Shown here: piece after piece, positions 55,084-63,177 of the stretch | Layout of the letters: each line of letters starts with the position of its first letter | Numbering within the stretch: position 1 is the stretch's first letter | Assembly (NCBI RefSeq): GCF_008757455.1 | Contig: NZ_VCMV01000012.1 | Coordinates: forward strand, 4,082 to 68,081 | Reading direction: 5' to 3' | DNA: 64,000 bases | From: Microvirga brassicacearum | GTDB taxonomy: Bacteria; Pseudomonadota; Alphaproteobacteria; Rhizobiales; Beijerinckiaceae | Translations under genes and position numbers: made by a program | The notes under the pieces: generated by a model | The model's input: the letters and a program-made list of their open reading frames with translations, nothing else | The model's database searches: none | Told to the model about the DNA's origin: nothing

Positions 55084-56037
55084 CTAGCTGTTCAGCGGGC
55101 GCGTTCCTTTTTTGGCGACCGCCGCCGGCGCGACCGGGACGACGCCGATGTCGTCGCCGTCCATCACCAGCCGGACGCGCGTGGCGCCGGCCTTGCGGAT
55201 CTCTGCGAGGCGCAGGTCGAGGGTCGCGCAGCGACGCTGGAACGCCCCTGCCGAGACGCCAAGCGCCGAGGTCATGGCGCCAGCGAGCACTTCGGCATCG
55301 AGACCGTCCTTCGCCAGGGTCAGCCCGTGCGAAGCGACCTGCTGTTCGAGACGGCGTCGGCACGCCTGAGCCAGTTCTGGCAGGCTCAAACCCTCGAGGC
55401 AGAAGACGGCGTCGACACGGCGCAGCAGCGCCGCCGAAAGACCCGCGTCGGACAAAAGCTTGAGGCAGGCGATGTGCTTGTGGTCAGCCGACAGGCCGGC
55501 GCGGGCGAGCTGACTCACGCTCTCCTGCGCAACGGCAGTCATCAGTACAAAGATCGCCGCATCGATCGGAATTCGAATTCCCGCCGTGTCGAGAATAAAG
55601 CCACTACACCAGCACGCCATCAGGCGCTCGAGCGCATGCGGGTCAGCCTGTTCAATCCCATCGAGGATGATGACCGAATGCGGCGCGGTCATCAGCTGAT
55701 GAGTCAACGATCCCGGACGCGGACCCGTCGGCCCGGACTTGAACAGCCGGGCGGCGGACAGCTCCGGGTCGGCGAGATTGTAGAGGTTCCAGTCGTAGCC
55801 AAGGACTTTGGCAACGCCGCAGGCGATCGCGTCTTTCACATGGGCGAGGTCGTGACCGGCAAGGAGGAAGATGCCTGTCGGTTGTGTGGGCTTGGCCAGC
55901 GTGAGCTGATCGCGCAGTTCGGCGGCGAGCGCGAGAAGCGTTGCGTCATGCCCGATCACGGCGCTGCCAAGGGCATCGGCAATCATGGCGGCCGACGGCG
56001 CGGGCGCCACGGGATTGCGCTTCGGAGGAGTTTTCAT
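55084..56037 (-). CDS. ClpB-D2-like protein lacking ATPase motifs (copy 1)
   Basis: 317 residues that follow the second AAA+ module of ClpA/ClpB without its chemistry. The Walker A region reads PTGIFLLAGHDLAHVKDA (~53-70) in place of GxxGxGKT. The Walker B region reads SVIILDGIEQADPHAL (~121-136), where ClpB has SVILLDEVEKAHP, so the catalytic Glu is Gly. The sensor region (IFVLMTAVA for VIIMTSN), the LLRRVD corresponding to FLNRVD and the C-terminal small-domain helices are still alignable. Probably a non-hydrolysing scaffold or adaptor. Paralogue at 57167-58072. Start ATG 56037. Confidence 0.65.
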   Translation of the reverse strand: MKTPPKRNPVAPAPSAAMIADALGSAVIGHDATLLALAAELRDQLTLAKPTQPTGIFLLAGHDLAHVKDAIACGVAKVLGYDWNLYNLADPELSAARLFKSGPTGPRPGSLTHQLMTAPHSVIILDGIEQADPHALERLMACWCSGFILDTAGIRIPIDAAIFVLMTAVAQESVSQLARAGLSADHKHIACLKLLSDAGLSAALLRRVDAVFCLEGLSLPELAQACRRRLEQQVASHGLTLAKDGLDAEVLAGAMTSALGVSAGAFQRRCATLDLRLAEIRKAGATRVRLVMDGDDIGVVPVAPAAVAKKGTRPLNS

Positions 56038-56040
56038 CAA

Positions 56041-56573
56041 GTGGTTCCTAGGGTGGTTTCGAGTATTGGAATTTGCGTCGATGGCTTCGGCGCCGGTTGA
56101 ATATGAATCTTGCTAATGGTCTGTCTGAGATATCTTGGTTCTTCCGGGATTTAAGATGCCTCTCCTTTTGTCGTCTGTTGCGTTTGATTGATTTTATGCT
56201 TCTCTCTTCTGGCGGCGGCGTCAGGCTCTCCGCCGTCATCACCAGCGGCGGCATGACCCCGCTCACGGCCTGTGCGGCAGTTCGGCATTGGGAGTTCACC
56301 GGTTTTCATGCGACGGCCCTTGCAAGGACGGTATGATCGGACCTATCTGGAGAGGGCTTGAGTCGCAGGAGTGACCGTCCCCTCCCCGGTCCGCCGTGAC
56401 CAGGCCGATCCCCTCAAACTTGCCGGGCCAGCAGGCCCGGATTTTCTGTCAGGGTTCGGAGGTTTCCGTAACCGGCACCTTTTTCCAAAGAAAGCGATCT
56501 CCGGGTGCCGAGGTCTTCAGGCCGGAGTGCGGCACGCGTCAGCGACACGGGTCTACAAACAGTAAGGAATGGA
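56041..56573. other. Gap between pseudo-ClpB copy 1 and the Pro-rich protein
   Basis: About 530 bases with no recognised gene, apart from a short terminator-like hairpin at 56423-56445. It should contain the promoters for the genes on both sides. Confidence 0.4.
56423..56445 (+). terminator. Short G+C hairpin followed by T-rich bases
   Basis: ccgggcc-agca-ggcccgg then attttct: the shape of a rho-independent terminator, but no plus-strand gene ends just upstream. It might act as an attenuator for the following gene. Confidence 0.4.
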
Positions 56574-57068
56574 ATGCTTCGCCAGCACCGCGCGTTTACC
56601 GTCGAGATCAAAGGCCGCCGCAAAGCCGGCGCCTTCGACTGGAAATCGGCCTTCGCGGCCGCCGAGAACCCTCAAAAGCTATCGCGGGCATTGCCGCAGG
56701 TGAGGACGAGCCGGTCCGAAGACAACATCCCGCCGAATGAGCCGGCGCCGCGGCGCGTTTTGCCGGCACTGCCGCAAGACGAGCTTCCTTCCAAACCGCC
56801 AGTGGCGGAGACCACCGCGGTCATCCGCCCTGCCCCGCCGGTCGAGACGACGCTTCCTCGGGCACCCGCGCTGACGTCAGGCGCCAAGCGCGTTGCGGTT
56901 GCAAAACTGACAAGCGACCGTCCTGTCGGGAACGAGGCGGCCGAATCCGACCGTCCGCAAGCGGCAATCCCACCGCCGATCGATCCGATTTATCGCACGC
57001 GCAGGATCGCCGCCGCGCTGTCGCGCGCCGAGAAATGGAAGCGCCGTCTGCCGGTGGTCCTCCGTTAG
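56574..57068 (+). CDS. Pro-rich hypothetical protein
   Basis: 164 residues: a basic N-terminal module (LRQHRAFTVEIKGRRKAGAFDWKSAFA), a ~90-residue disordered Pro/Ala-rich middle, and a basic C-terminal helix (YRTRRIAAALSRAEKWKRRLPVVLR). ATG 56574 after TAAGGA. Not recognised. The ends may bind nucleic acid or protein partners. Confidence 0.55.
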   Translation: MLRQHRAFTVEIKGRRKAGAFDWKSAFAAAENPQKLSRALPQVRTSRSEDNIPPNEPAPRRVLPALPQDELPSKPPVAETTAVIRPAPPVETTLPRAPALTSGAKRVAVAKLTSDRPVGNEAAESDRPQAAIPPPIDPIYRTRRIAAALSRAEKWKRRLPVVLR

Positions 57069-57166
57069 GTGGCGAGGAGCCGCAACGGAGCGTCCGGATC
57101 ATCGGCTCGCATCGCCTTGGCGGATACAACCGCCGGGCGGCCGGTTGGACGGGTTGACCGCCTTGA

Positions 57167-58072
57167 TCAGTCTTCCGGGACGGCATCACTCTCCCAGTTG
57201 TCAAAGATCAGCTGGAACTCCGTCTCCCCCTCAGCCCTGGCCTTCGTCAAAAGTTCGATCAGCTGATTTTCGAGTTCAGCCGCAGATTCCCCGACAGGCG
57301 GATCCATCCACTCGACCAGAATCCTGGCATCGATGTCGCCGGGCTTGTACTGAAATCCGTGGGCTTCAATCTGCATGACGATCCACCGATACAAAGCTCG
57401 AACCTGCTCCCCGGCCGTGTTCCTGCGCAGGCAGAAGACGCGGTTAATGCTGGTCAGGAGCGAGGCAGGAAAGCCCGCATCGAGCAGCATCCTGAGACTG
57501 GCGACATGCAGCCGGTCCGGATCGGTCTCATCGCGGGCGAGCTGACCGACCGGCTCCTCGGCAACATTGGTCACCAGCATGAACGTCGTTCCTGCGAGTG
57601 AGATGGCTTCATTCTCACTGTCGTGAAGCACACCCGTCCTCCAGGCTGTCTGCAACCGGGTGATGATCGCCGGATGCGCCTTGGTGATCGCGCCGAGAAC
57701 AATCATCGCTCCCGGATGGGTCTTCAAATGGTCGACGAGAGTTGTCGTCGCCTCGTCGCGCGGGTCCACCGCACCACCGGATTGAAACAGCGCTTCGGGA
57801 TCCTGACCCGATCGCGCTGATAGATCGTAGCCAGCACCGTCCCACTGCAGCGTTTCTTCCAGGCTGCTGACGATCCGGGCCTTGCTCTGCCGATCGGGGC
57901 CGGCCAGCAGAAACACACCGATCGGTCGATCGGCTGGGCGCGAGAACGCGCGTTGCGTGACCTCCGCCCCGATGGCATCGGCAGCAGCGTCCTGGCCGCG
58001 CACCCCGGCTTTGATCCCGGCTGCGAGCTGTTGCTCACTGAATCGGGGTGTCTGTGACGAGAGTGTCACCAT
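57167..58072 (-). CDS. ClpB-D2-like protein lacking ATPase motifs (copy 2)
   Basis: 301 residues, start ATG 58072 behind AAGGAG. It aligns with ClpB D2: AGVRGQDAAADAI (for VIGQDxAVxAV), PIGVFLLAGPDRQSKARIV (for PIGxFLFxGPTGVGKTELA), AMIVLGAITKAHPAIITRL (for SVILLDEVEKAHPDV), TFMLVTNV, and SLLTSINRVFCL (for FLNRVDEIV). Both Walker B acids and the Walker A glycines are gone. More degenerate than copy 1, yet the reading frame is kept, which argues for a selected non-enzymatic role. It lies in the same direction as the HipA gene upstream. Confidence 0.65.
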   Translation of the reverse strand: MVTLSSQTPRFSEQQLAAGIKAGVRGQDAAADAIGAEVTQRAFSRPADRPIGVFLLAGPDRQSKARIVSSLEETLQWDGAGYDLSARSGQDPEALFQSGGAVDPRDEATTTLVDHLKTHPGAMIVLGAITKAHPAIITRLQTAWRTGVLHDSENEAISLAGTTFMLVTNVAEEPVGQLARDETDPDRLHVASLRMLLDAGFPASLLTSINRVFCLRRNTAGEQVRALYRWIVMQIEAHGFQYKPGDIDARILVEWMDPPVGESAAELENQLIELLTKARAEGETEFQLIFDNWESDAVPED

Positions 58073-58606
58073 GAAAGTCTCCTTCGGTTTGGGGACGGCG
58101 AGCGCGCCCTCTGACGCGCCTCTTTGCCGGAGGAAGCCAAGACCGTCGCGACCCCGGCGGAGCCTGGATGAAGGCCCGCACTCTGAAGACGTTCTTCCTG
58201 GGATTTTACTGGTCTCTTCCCTCGCCAACCCTCTGCTTTGACCTTTTCTCGTTCCGTCGGAGACTATGGTTCGGCCCAGCCGGCGCCGCGGATGCTCCAG
58301 ACCGACCCAACGCTTCCTCACGTTTCACGATCGCGTGCCAGCCGCGTCCGCCGTGCTGCAATGCTCCTCTGCCGCCGACCATCGCCGGACCCCGCTTGCG
58401 CGCTTGAGGCTTGGACTGAGGCAACCGGCATCGGCAGGTCGGCGTGATCCAGCGTTTGCTGATGCGTCTCGTGACGAAACTAAAACAGGTGTTTGCCCCG
58501 TCGGATGACCCACCGACGAACTCACCTTCGACGACACCCGGCGCAGGATCACTCCGGCAATTGATCATTGGCCGACAACGGTGTCACCCTTCGACAGACC
58601 AGATCT

Positions 58607-59836
58607 CTAGCTTGATGTTAACAGTGGGTTCAGAAGAGCACGGTCAGCACCGCTTACCTCCCGCTGGTCCATGAAATCCGGCAACCGCAGGGCCGCACTC
58701 CTCACTTCGTCAAGAACCTGCTCGGCCGCGTCCCGTTTGAGCCCGAAGGCCGGGTATGTGGAGAATGCCGTCGCCACATCCCGTTCCGCTGAAATTCCCG
58801 GTGCCGGCGCGCAGACATGCTGCTTGCGGCCGAGATAGGGAACGATATCGAACGCCGGCGAGAGCTCCCAGTGGCTGCCCTTGTTGATCACCGCATGGTT
58901 GCGCAGATGATCGTCGGTGTTGTGCAGGAAGGCGTTGACGAGGAGGCGCCGGAAGATGTCCGTCTCCGGCGCCGGGACACCGATCGACCGCGCGACTGCG
59001 ACCATATCCGCATAGGTTTTGGTCGTCCCATAGCTGCCCGGCAGCTCTGTCAGAAGCGTCCCGAAACTGAGATAGCCGAACGGCCTCCCTGTTTCCGATC
59101 GATCGAAGCGCCGCACGAGCAAGACCGAACGGCCGGTGATCGTGACCAGGCGGCGTTCCGGCACCGGAATGCCGGCAGCCGCCGCCACATCGAGACAGAC
59201 AGCCTCAACGCGCGGATCGTCGAACCTGTCGCTCCAGGTCGGGAACTTCGCAATCCACTCCCCGTCCCCGTCGCGCCAACGCACCTTTGGACGCGCCCCT
59301 CCGACATCGGCGCTTGTCCGCACAAGCAAAGCCAACTCATCCGCGGTGGCGCGGCCCTCATCCGCAGCCATCGCCGCGGCCATCAACGCTTCGAGGTCAT
59401 TGACGAGCATCGGATGCTCGGCGGGCGAGAGATCCTCTGGGCGCCAGATTCCGGGTCCCCTCTCAGCCGAAGCGCCGAATGCCAGGTCGCCGGTGCGATC
59501 GCTGCTGCCGAGAGCCAGGAACTCTCCGGCACCAAGACTGCATGCCTCAAAGGCCATAGCGAGGACGTTTCGGCCAAAGCCTTCCGGCCCGGCATCGAGA
59601 CAGGCGAGCGGCACCTCCGGCACGCCGGCAAACGAGCGTCTGACCCTAGGCAAGTTAATGGGGTCGATCGCCGCCGCCTCCGGACGCTCCAGATACTCGC
59701 GGGCGTAGCGGAAGCGGCCAGGCCGAACAGACCCCCTGCCCTCAAAAGTCAGCTCGCCCGCCGCGACATATCTACCATCTGCCGCCTTGAAGACGGTGAG
59801 ATGATCCAGACGACCGGAAGACGATACGCGCCACAT
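58607..59836 (-). CDS. hipA: HipA-type serine/threonine kinase toxin
   Basis: 409 residues. Glycine-rich loop region TSADVGGARPKVRW, catalytic loop NAFLHNTDDHLRNH (Asp and Asn intact) and metal motif LSPAFDIVP. HipA kinases stop growth by phosphorylating a tRNA synthetase or other targets and are normally paired with a HipB regulator. No HipB-like gene lies upstream (59837-60172 is empty), so the antitoxin is missing, fused or elsewhere. The N-terminal domain (WRVSSSGRLDHLTVFKAADGRYVAAGELTFEG) matches HipA N-terminal parts. Confidence 0.82.
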   Translation of the reverse strand: MWRVSSSGRLDHLTVFKAADGRYVAAGELTFEGRGSVRPGRFRYAREYLERPEAAAIDPINLPRVRRSFAGVPEVPLACLDAGPEGFGRNVLAMAFEACSLGAGEFLALGSSDRTGDLAFGASAERGPGIWRPEDLSPAEHPMLVNDLEALMAAAMAADEGRATADELALLVRTSADVGGARPKVRWRDGDGEWIAKFPTWSDRFDDPRVEAVCLDVAAAAGIPVPERRLVTITGRSVLLVRRFDRSETGRPFGYLSFGTLLTELPGSYGTTKTYADMVAVARSIGVPAPETDIFRRLLVNAFLHNTDDHLRNHAVINKGSHWELSPAFDIVPYLGRKQHVCAPAPGISAERDVATAFSTYPAFGLKRDAAEQVLDEVRSAALRLPDFMDQREVSGADRALLNPLLTSS

Positions 59837-60172
59837 AAGGAACTCTTGGTTTTTGTTTAAAGGGATTTTCGAATTACTCTGACTACATCTCGTATTTTAG
59901 CCCAAAAATAATTCAGTCCGCAGAAAGCTGCGACGCCCGACCGGTCAGGTTACGCGCATTTGTGACCGAGGAAAGGAAATGCGGAAGCGGACCTTCACCT
60001 AAGGTCTTACCCCCGCCTCGGTCTGACCCAAAACCGACTTCCGTAGGCCATGTCGCGATGACCGCTTCGCGCCGTAAGTGGACGTTCGATGTACTTCCGG
60101 AATGTGCCAGGAGCGGCTCTTCCCGGGTTCCGTTTTATGTCCCGGAAAGACGCTCCTCGCGCACTCGGTCGT
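59837..60172. other. Gap upstream of hipA
   Basis: About 335 bases, no gene recognised. The expected hipB is not here. A small A+T-rich stretch (59850-59915) may hold the hipA promoter. Confidence 0.45.
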
Positions 60173-61060
60173 CTAAAGCAGCGCTTCGCCCCGGAACATC
60201 GGGATGCAACTGCCGCCGACACGCGAGTGATAGCCATCCTCGGCGCGCCACGACGTCACCTTGAGCAAGCTCGGCCGGCCCATCTCGACGCCCTGTGTGA
60301 TGGTGAAGGCGGCCTTGTCTCCACCATCAAGCAAGAGCAGCAGAGCGCCGAGCGTGGCGCTGGCGCTTCCCGTCGCCGGGTCTTCCCAGGTGCCTGCGAG
60401 TGGTGCGAACATCCGTGCTCGGATCGTGTTGCCATCACGCGCATAGAGGAACAGCGACAAGCGTCCGGCCAGTTCTCCATGCAGCCGCACGAGCTTGCGA
60501 AAAGCGGCGAGATCAGGCGTCGCTCTGGCAAGAGCTTCCGGCTCGACCTGCGTCAGCACGAACTTGACGCCGACGGAGGCGTTCACCGGCTTGTGGGCTG
60601 CTGTAGCGATATCGTCACTTGAAAGCCCGACGCAGGCGGCGATCTCGGCGATCGGCAACTCCATACCGAGGGACAAGGCCTGCGGCGCCGCAATAGCTGC
60701 CCCTGTCACCGCTCCAACTGCATCACGCTCCACAGCGATCTCGACGAGGCCAGCCTTCTGCTCGAACCGCAGCACACCGCCGCGGTCCCGGCCATGGCGC
60801 GCCAGCACATAAGCCGTGCCGACATTGGGATGGCCAGCAAAGGGCATCTCAGCCGTGCGATGGAAGATGCGCACACGGGCATCATTAACCGGATCGTCGG
60901 CGGGCAGGACGAACGTTGTCTCGCTGTAGTTCATCTCCGCCGCGAGCGCCTGCATCTGTGCGTCGGAAAGCCCGCGCGCATCGGTAACGACAGCCAGCGG
61001 ATTTCCACCGAAGGGGCGGTCGGTGAAGACGTCTACAGTCTCATACGGAAAGCGGGGCAT
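60173..61060 (-). CDS. PhzF-family isomerase/epimerase
   Basis: 295 residues, start ATG 61060. Two-domain diaminopimelate-epimerase-like fold: FPYETVDVFTDRPFGGNPLAVV, the catalytic Glu in MNYSETTFVLPA, IFHRTAEMPFAGHPNVGTAYVL, and EDPATGSASATLGALLLL with the phosphate-binding loop. Named after phenazine synthesis, but most members outside that pathway have unknown substrates; no phenazine genes are near. Confidence 0.88.
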   Translation of the reverse strand: MPRFPYETVDVFTDRPFGGNPLAVVTDARGLSDAQMQALAAEMNYSETTFVLPADDPVNDARVRIFHRTAEMPFAGHPNVGTAYVLARHGRDRGGVLRFEQKAGLVEIAVERDAVGAVTGAAIAAPQALSLGMELPIAEIAACVGLSSDDIATAAHKPVNASVGVKFVLTQVEPEALARATPDLAAFRKLVRLHGELAGRLSLFLYARDGNTIRARMFAPLAGTWEDPATGSASATLGALLLLLDGGDKAAFTITQGVEMGRPSLLKVTSWRAEDGYHSRVGGSCIPMFRGEALL

Positions 61061-61388
61061 GGCAGGTTCCAAAGACGGAGCGGATTCAACCATTTCCTAT
61101 CAGCCAAGCCGGATGAAAACTAATTCAGCGACGGAATGTGACTGATCACCTTTGCTGTTTGTCGGAGCTGGCCTGATCGGCTTTCTGTCTTTGGCGTTGC
61201 AACGTCTAGAGCCACCGGTCGTTCACCCCGAAGTCTGCACTGGGTCATCCGAGGAAATTGCGGGCGCCTTGGAAGGGTCCGCTACTCCCCGCTCGAGCGG
61301 ACATCGACCTACTTCGCAGATGTGCCACAAACGGTCGTATGGCACCCGATAATGCCTACACAAGGTTTCATGCGCCGCCAACGCCCGT
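61061..61388. other. Gap between the PhzF gene and the cyclophilin-like gene
   Basis: About 330 bases with no recognised gene or clear hairpin. Confidence 0.4.
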
Positions 61389-61865
61389 TCAGGGAATTCG
61401 CTCGATCCTGAGCGGGAATTTCCCCCGCACGAGCAACGGCTCGAAACTACCCTGGAAGCGGCCGAGGCGGATCAACCCTTCCGACCAGCGATAGCCGGCG
61501 TAGAACAGGGCTAGGTTCCCCCACGGCGCGAAGTAGCACAGATCGCCGGCTGCCTCGTTGCCGAACGGCCCGCTTCCCTCTTCCGTGAGCTTGCGCGGGA
61601 GGTAGGCAATCTTCTCGTTCTTCCCGTAGTTGTCGATCGTCAGGTCCAGCGGCAGGAGGGACACAAGATCGCGCGCTGACGGATTGTCGTACAGGGTCGC
61701 GGTCATGCTCTTCCCGTTGAAGGTCAACCTTATTCTCATGTCGGTCGGTTCCTGACGTGTTGGCACGTTCCTCTGTTGGGCGAAGGATGGTCTGGGCAAG
61801 GCAACGCTCGCGAACATCGCCCCGAGCAGCGCACGGCGAAGCGGCGAGAATGAGTTCTCCGTCAT
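61389..61865 (-). CDS. Exported cyclophilin-like protein
   Basis: About 158 residues, start ATG 61865, with a twin-arginine-like signal (SPLRRALLGAMFASVALPRPSFAQ). The mature part has the Cyclophil_like2 pattern: MRIRLTFNGKSMTATLYDNPSARDLVSLLPLDLTIDNYGKNEKIAYLPRKL, GDLCYFAPWGNLALFY, GLIRLGRF. Partner of the MFS gene, overlapping it by four bases. This pair with an alpha/beta hydrolase is often seen together; its joint role is unknown to me. Confidence 0.8.
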   Translation of the reverse strand: MTENSFSPLRRALLGAMFASVALPRPSFAQQRNVPTRQEPTDMRIRLTFNGKSMTATLYDNPSARDLVSLLPLDLTIDNYGKNEKIAYLPRKLTEEGSGPFGNEAAGDLCYFAPWGNLALFYAGYRWSEGLIRLGRFQGSFEPLLVRGKFPLRIERIP

Positions 61866-63091
61866 GGCAGGCACTCCTCCAATGACTGACTCCGTCCGGA
61901 GATATCCGACCGAACCCGGTAGGCACAAAGACCTGCAACGGCAGCACCGATCACGAGAACGAGTGCACTGAACGCAAAGGTCGCCTGATATCCCTCGTGG
62001 TCGAACAGCCAGCCGCCGGACGATGCGCCGATCGCGATCGCGAGCTGAACCGCGGCGACCATAAGGCCGCCACCCGCTTCGGCATCATCAGGAAGCGCCT
62101 TGCTGAGCCAGGTCCACCAGCCGACCGGTGCCGCAGTGCCGATCAGCCCCCACATCGCAAGCAGCGACGTCGTCGCGAACGGTGAATGACCGAGCAGGGT
62201 CAGGGTACCTCCGATGACTGCCATGAGCAGCGGCAGGACGATCAGCAGGCTGTAGAGCCGCGTCTTGAACAGGAGCCCAATCAGGTAGGTTCCGACCACG
62301 CCGGCCCCGCCGATGACGAGAAGGATCAGAGAGAGCATCGACGTGTTCACTGCGGTCACCGTCTCGAGGAAGGGGCGCAGGTAAGTCTGGAGGACGAATT
62401 GGCCCATGAAGAGTAATGAGACTGCGGCCATGCCAAGCGGAACGGTGCGGCGGCGCAAGACGCGGAAGACGGTCCCGCTTCTCTCCGTCTTCGCCGGCAT
62501 CGACGGCAGGCTGGCGAACAGCCAGGCGAGCGTTATGGCCGCGAGCGGCACGACAGCGAAGAACGCACCGCGCCAGCCGATATACTGGCCAAGGAAACTT
62601 CCCAACGGCGCCGCGATCGTGACCGCAAGCGCGTTGCCGCCATTGAGGAGGCCAAGGGCGCGCGGCACCTGGGATTCCGGCACCATGCGCATGACCGTCG
62701 CTGCCGACATCGACCAGAACCCGCCGATGACGACGCCAACGAGCGCTCGTCCCGCCATGAAGACGGCGGTATTCGGCGCGAAGGCGACCATCACGCCCGA
62801 GAGGATCATCACCAGCGTGAGGCTCAGCAGCACCACACGGCGGTCGATGCCGCGCGTGAGACTGGAGATCGACAGGCTGGTCAGGACGGCGAACAGCCCG
62901 GAAACGGCGATTGCCTGGCCCGCCATTCCCTCGCTCACACCGAGGTCGGAGGCGATCGGGGTCAGGAGGCTGACCGGCATGAACTCGGAGGCAATCAGCG
63001 TCGCAACACAGAGCGTTAGCGCGAAGACGGCGCCCCACGAAGCTGTCGCCGGGGCGGATGGGCTGGTTGCCGTGGTGCCTCCGTGCTTCAT
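61862..63091 (-). CDS. MFS efflux transporter, DHA1 type
   Basis: 409 residues, 12 hydrophobic segments; resembles AraJ/PbuE-like drug or nucleoside exporters (ASEFMPVSLLTPIASDLGVSEGMAG, RALVGVVIGGFWSMSAATVMRMVPESQVPRALGLLNGGNALA). It overlaps the cyclophilin-like gene, so both are on one transcript with the hydrolase upstream. The substrate cannot be told. Confidence 0.87.
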   Translation of the reverse strand: MKHGGTTATSPSAPATASWGAVFALTLCVATLIASEFMPVSLLTPIASDLGVSEGMAGQAIAVSGLFAVLTSLSISSLTRGIDRRVVLLSLTLVMILSGVMVAFAPNTAVFMAGRALVGVVIGGFWSMSAATVMRMVPESQVPRALGLLNGGNALAVTIAAPLGSFLGQYIGWRGAFFAVVPLAAITLAWLFASLPSMPAKTERSGTVFRVLRRRTVPLGMAAVSLLFMGQFVLQTYLRPFLETVTAVNTSMLSLILLVIGGAGVVGTYLIGLLFKTRLYSLLIVLPLLMAVIGGTLTLLGHSPFATTSLLAMWGLIGTAAPVGWWTWLSKALPDDAEAGGGLMVAAVQLAIAIGASSGGWLFDHEGYQATFAFSALVLVIGAAVAGLCAYRVRSDISGRSQSLEECLP

Positions 63092-63177
63092 GATTGGTCC
63101 GTGTTGAGAAGCACGTCCAGCGTCCTTGTCGGCTGCGGGACGTGCTGCATTGAAGTATTCGTAAGGCCCTGGGTCGC

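Noticed and set aside
55060..56100. Long plus-strand frame opposite pseudo-ClpB copy 1
   Set aside because: It has low-complexity basic composition and no start signal; the minus-strand frame has the AAA+ outline.
58817..59860. Long plus-strand frame opposite hipA
   Set aside because: The HipA catalytic motifs are on the minus strand.
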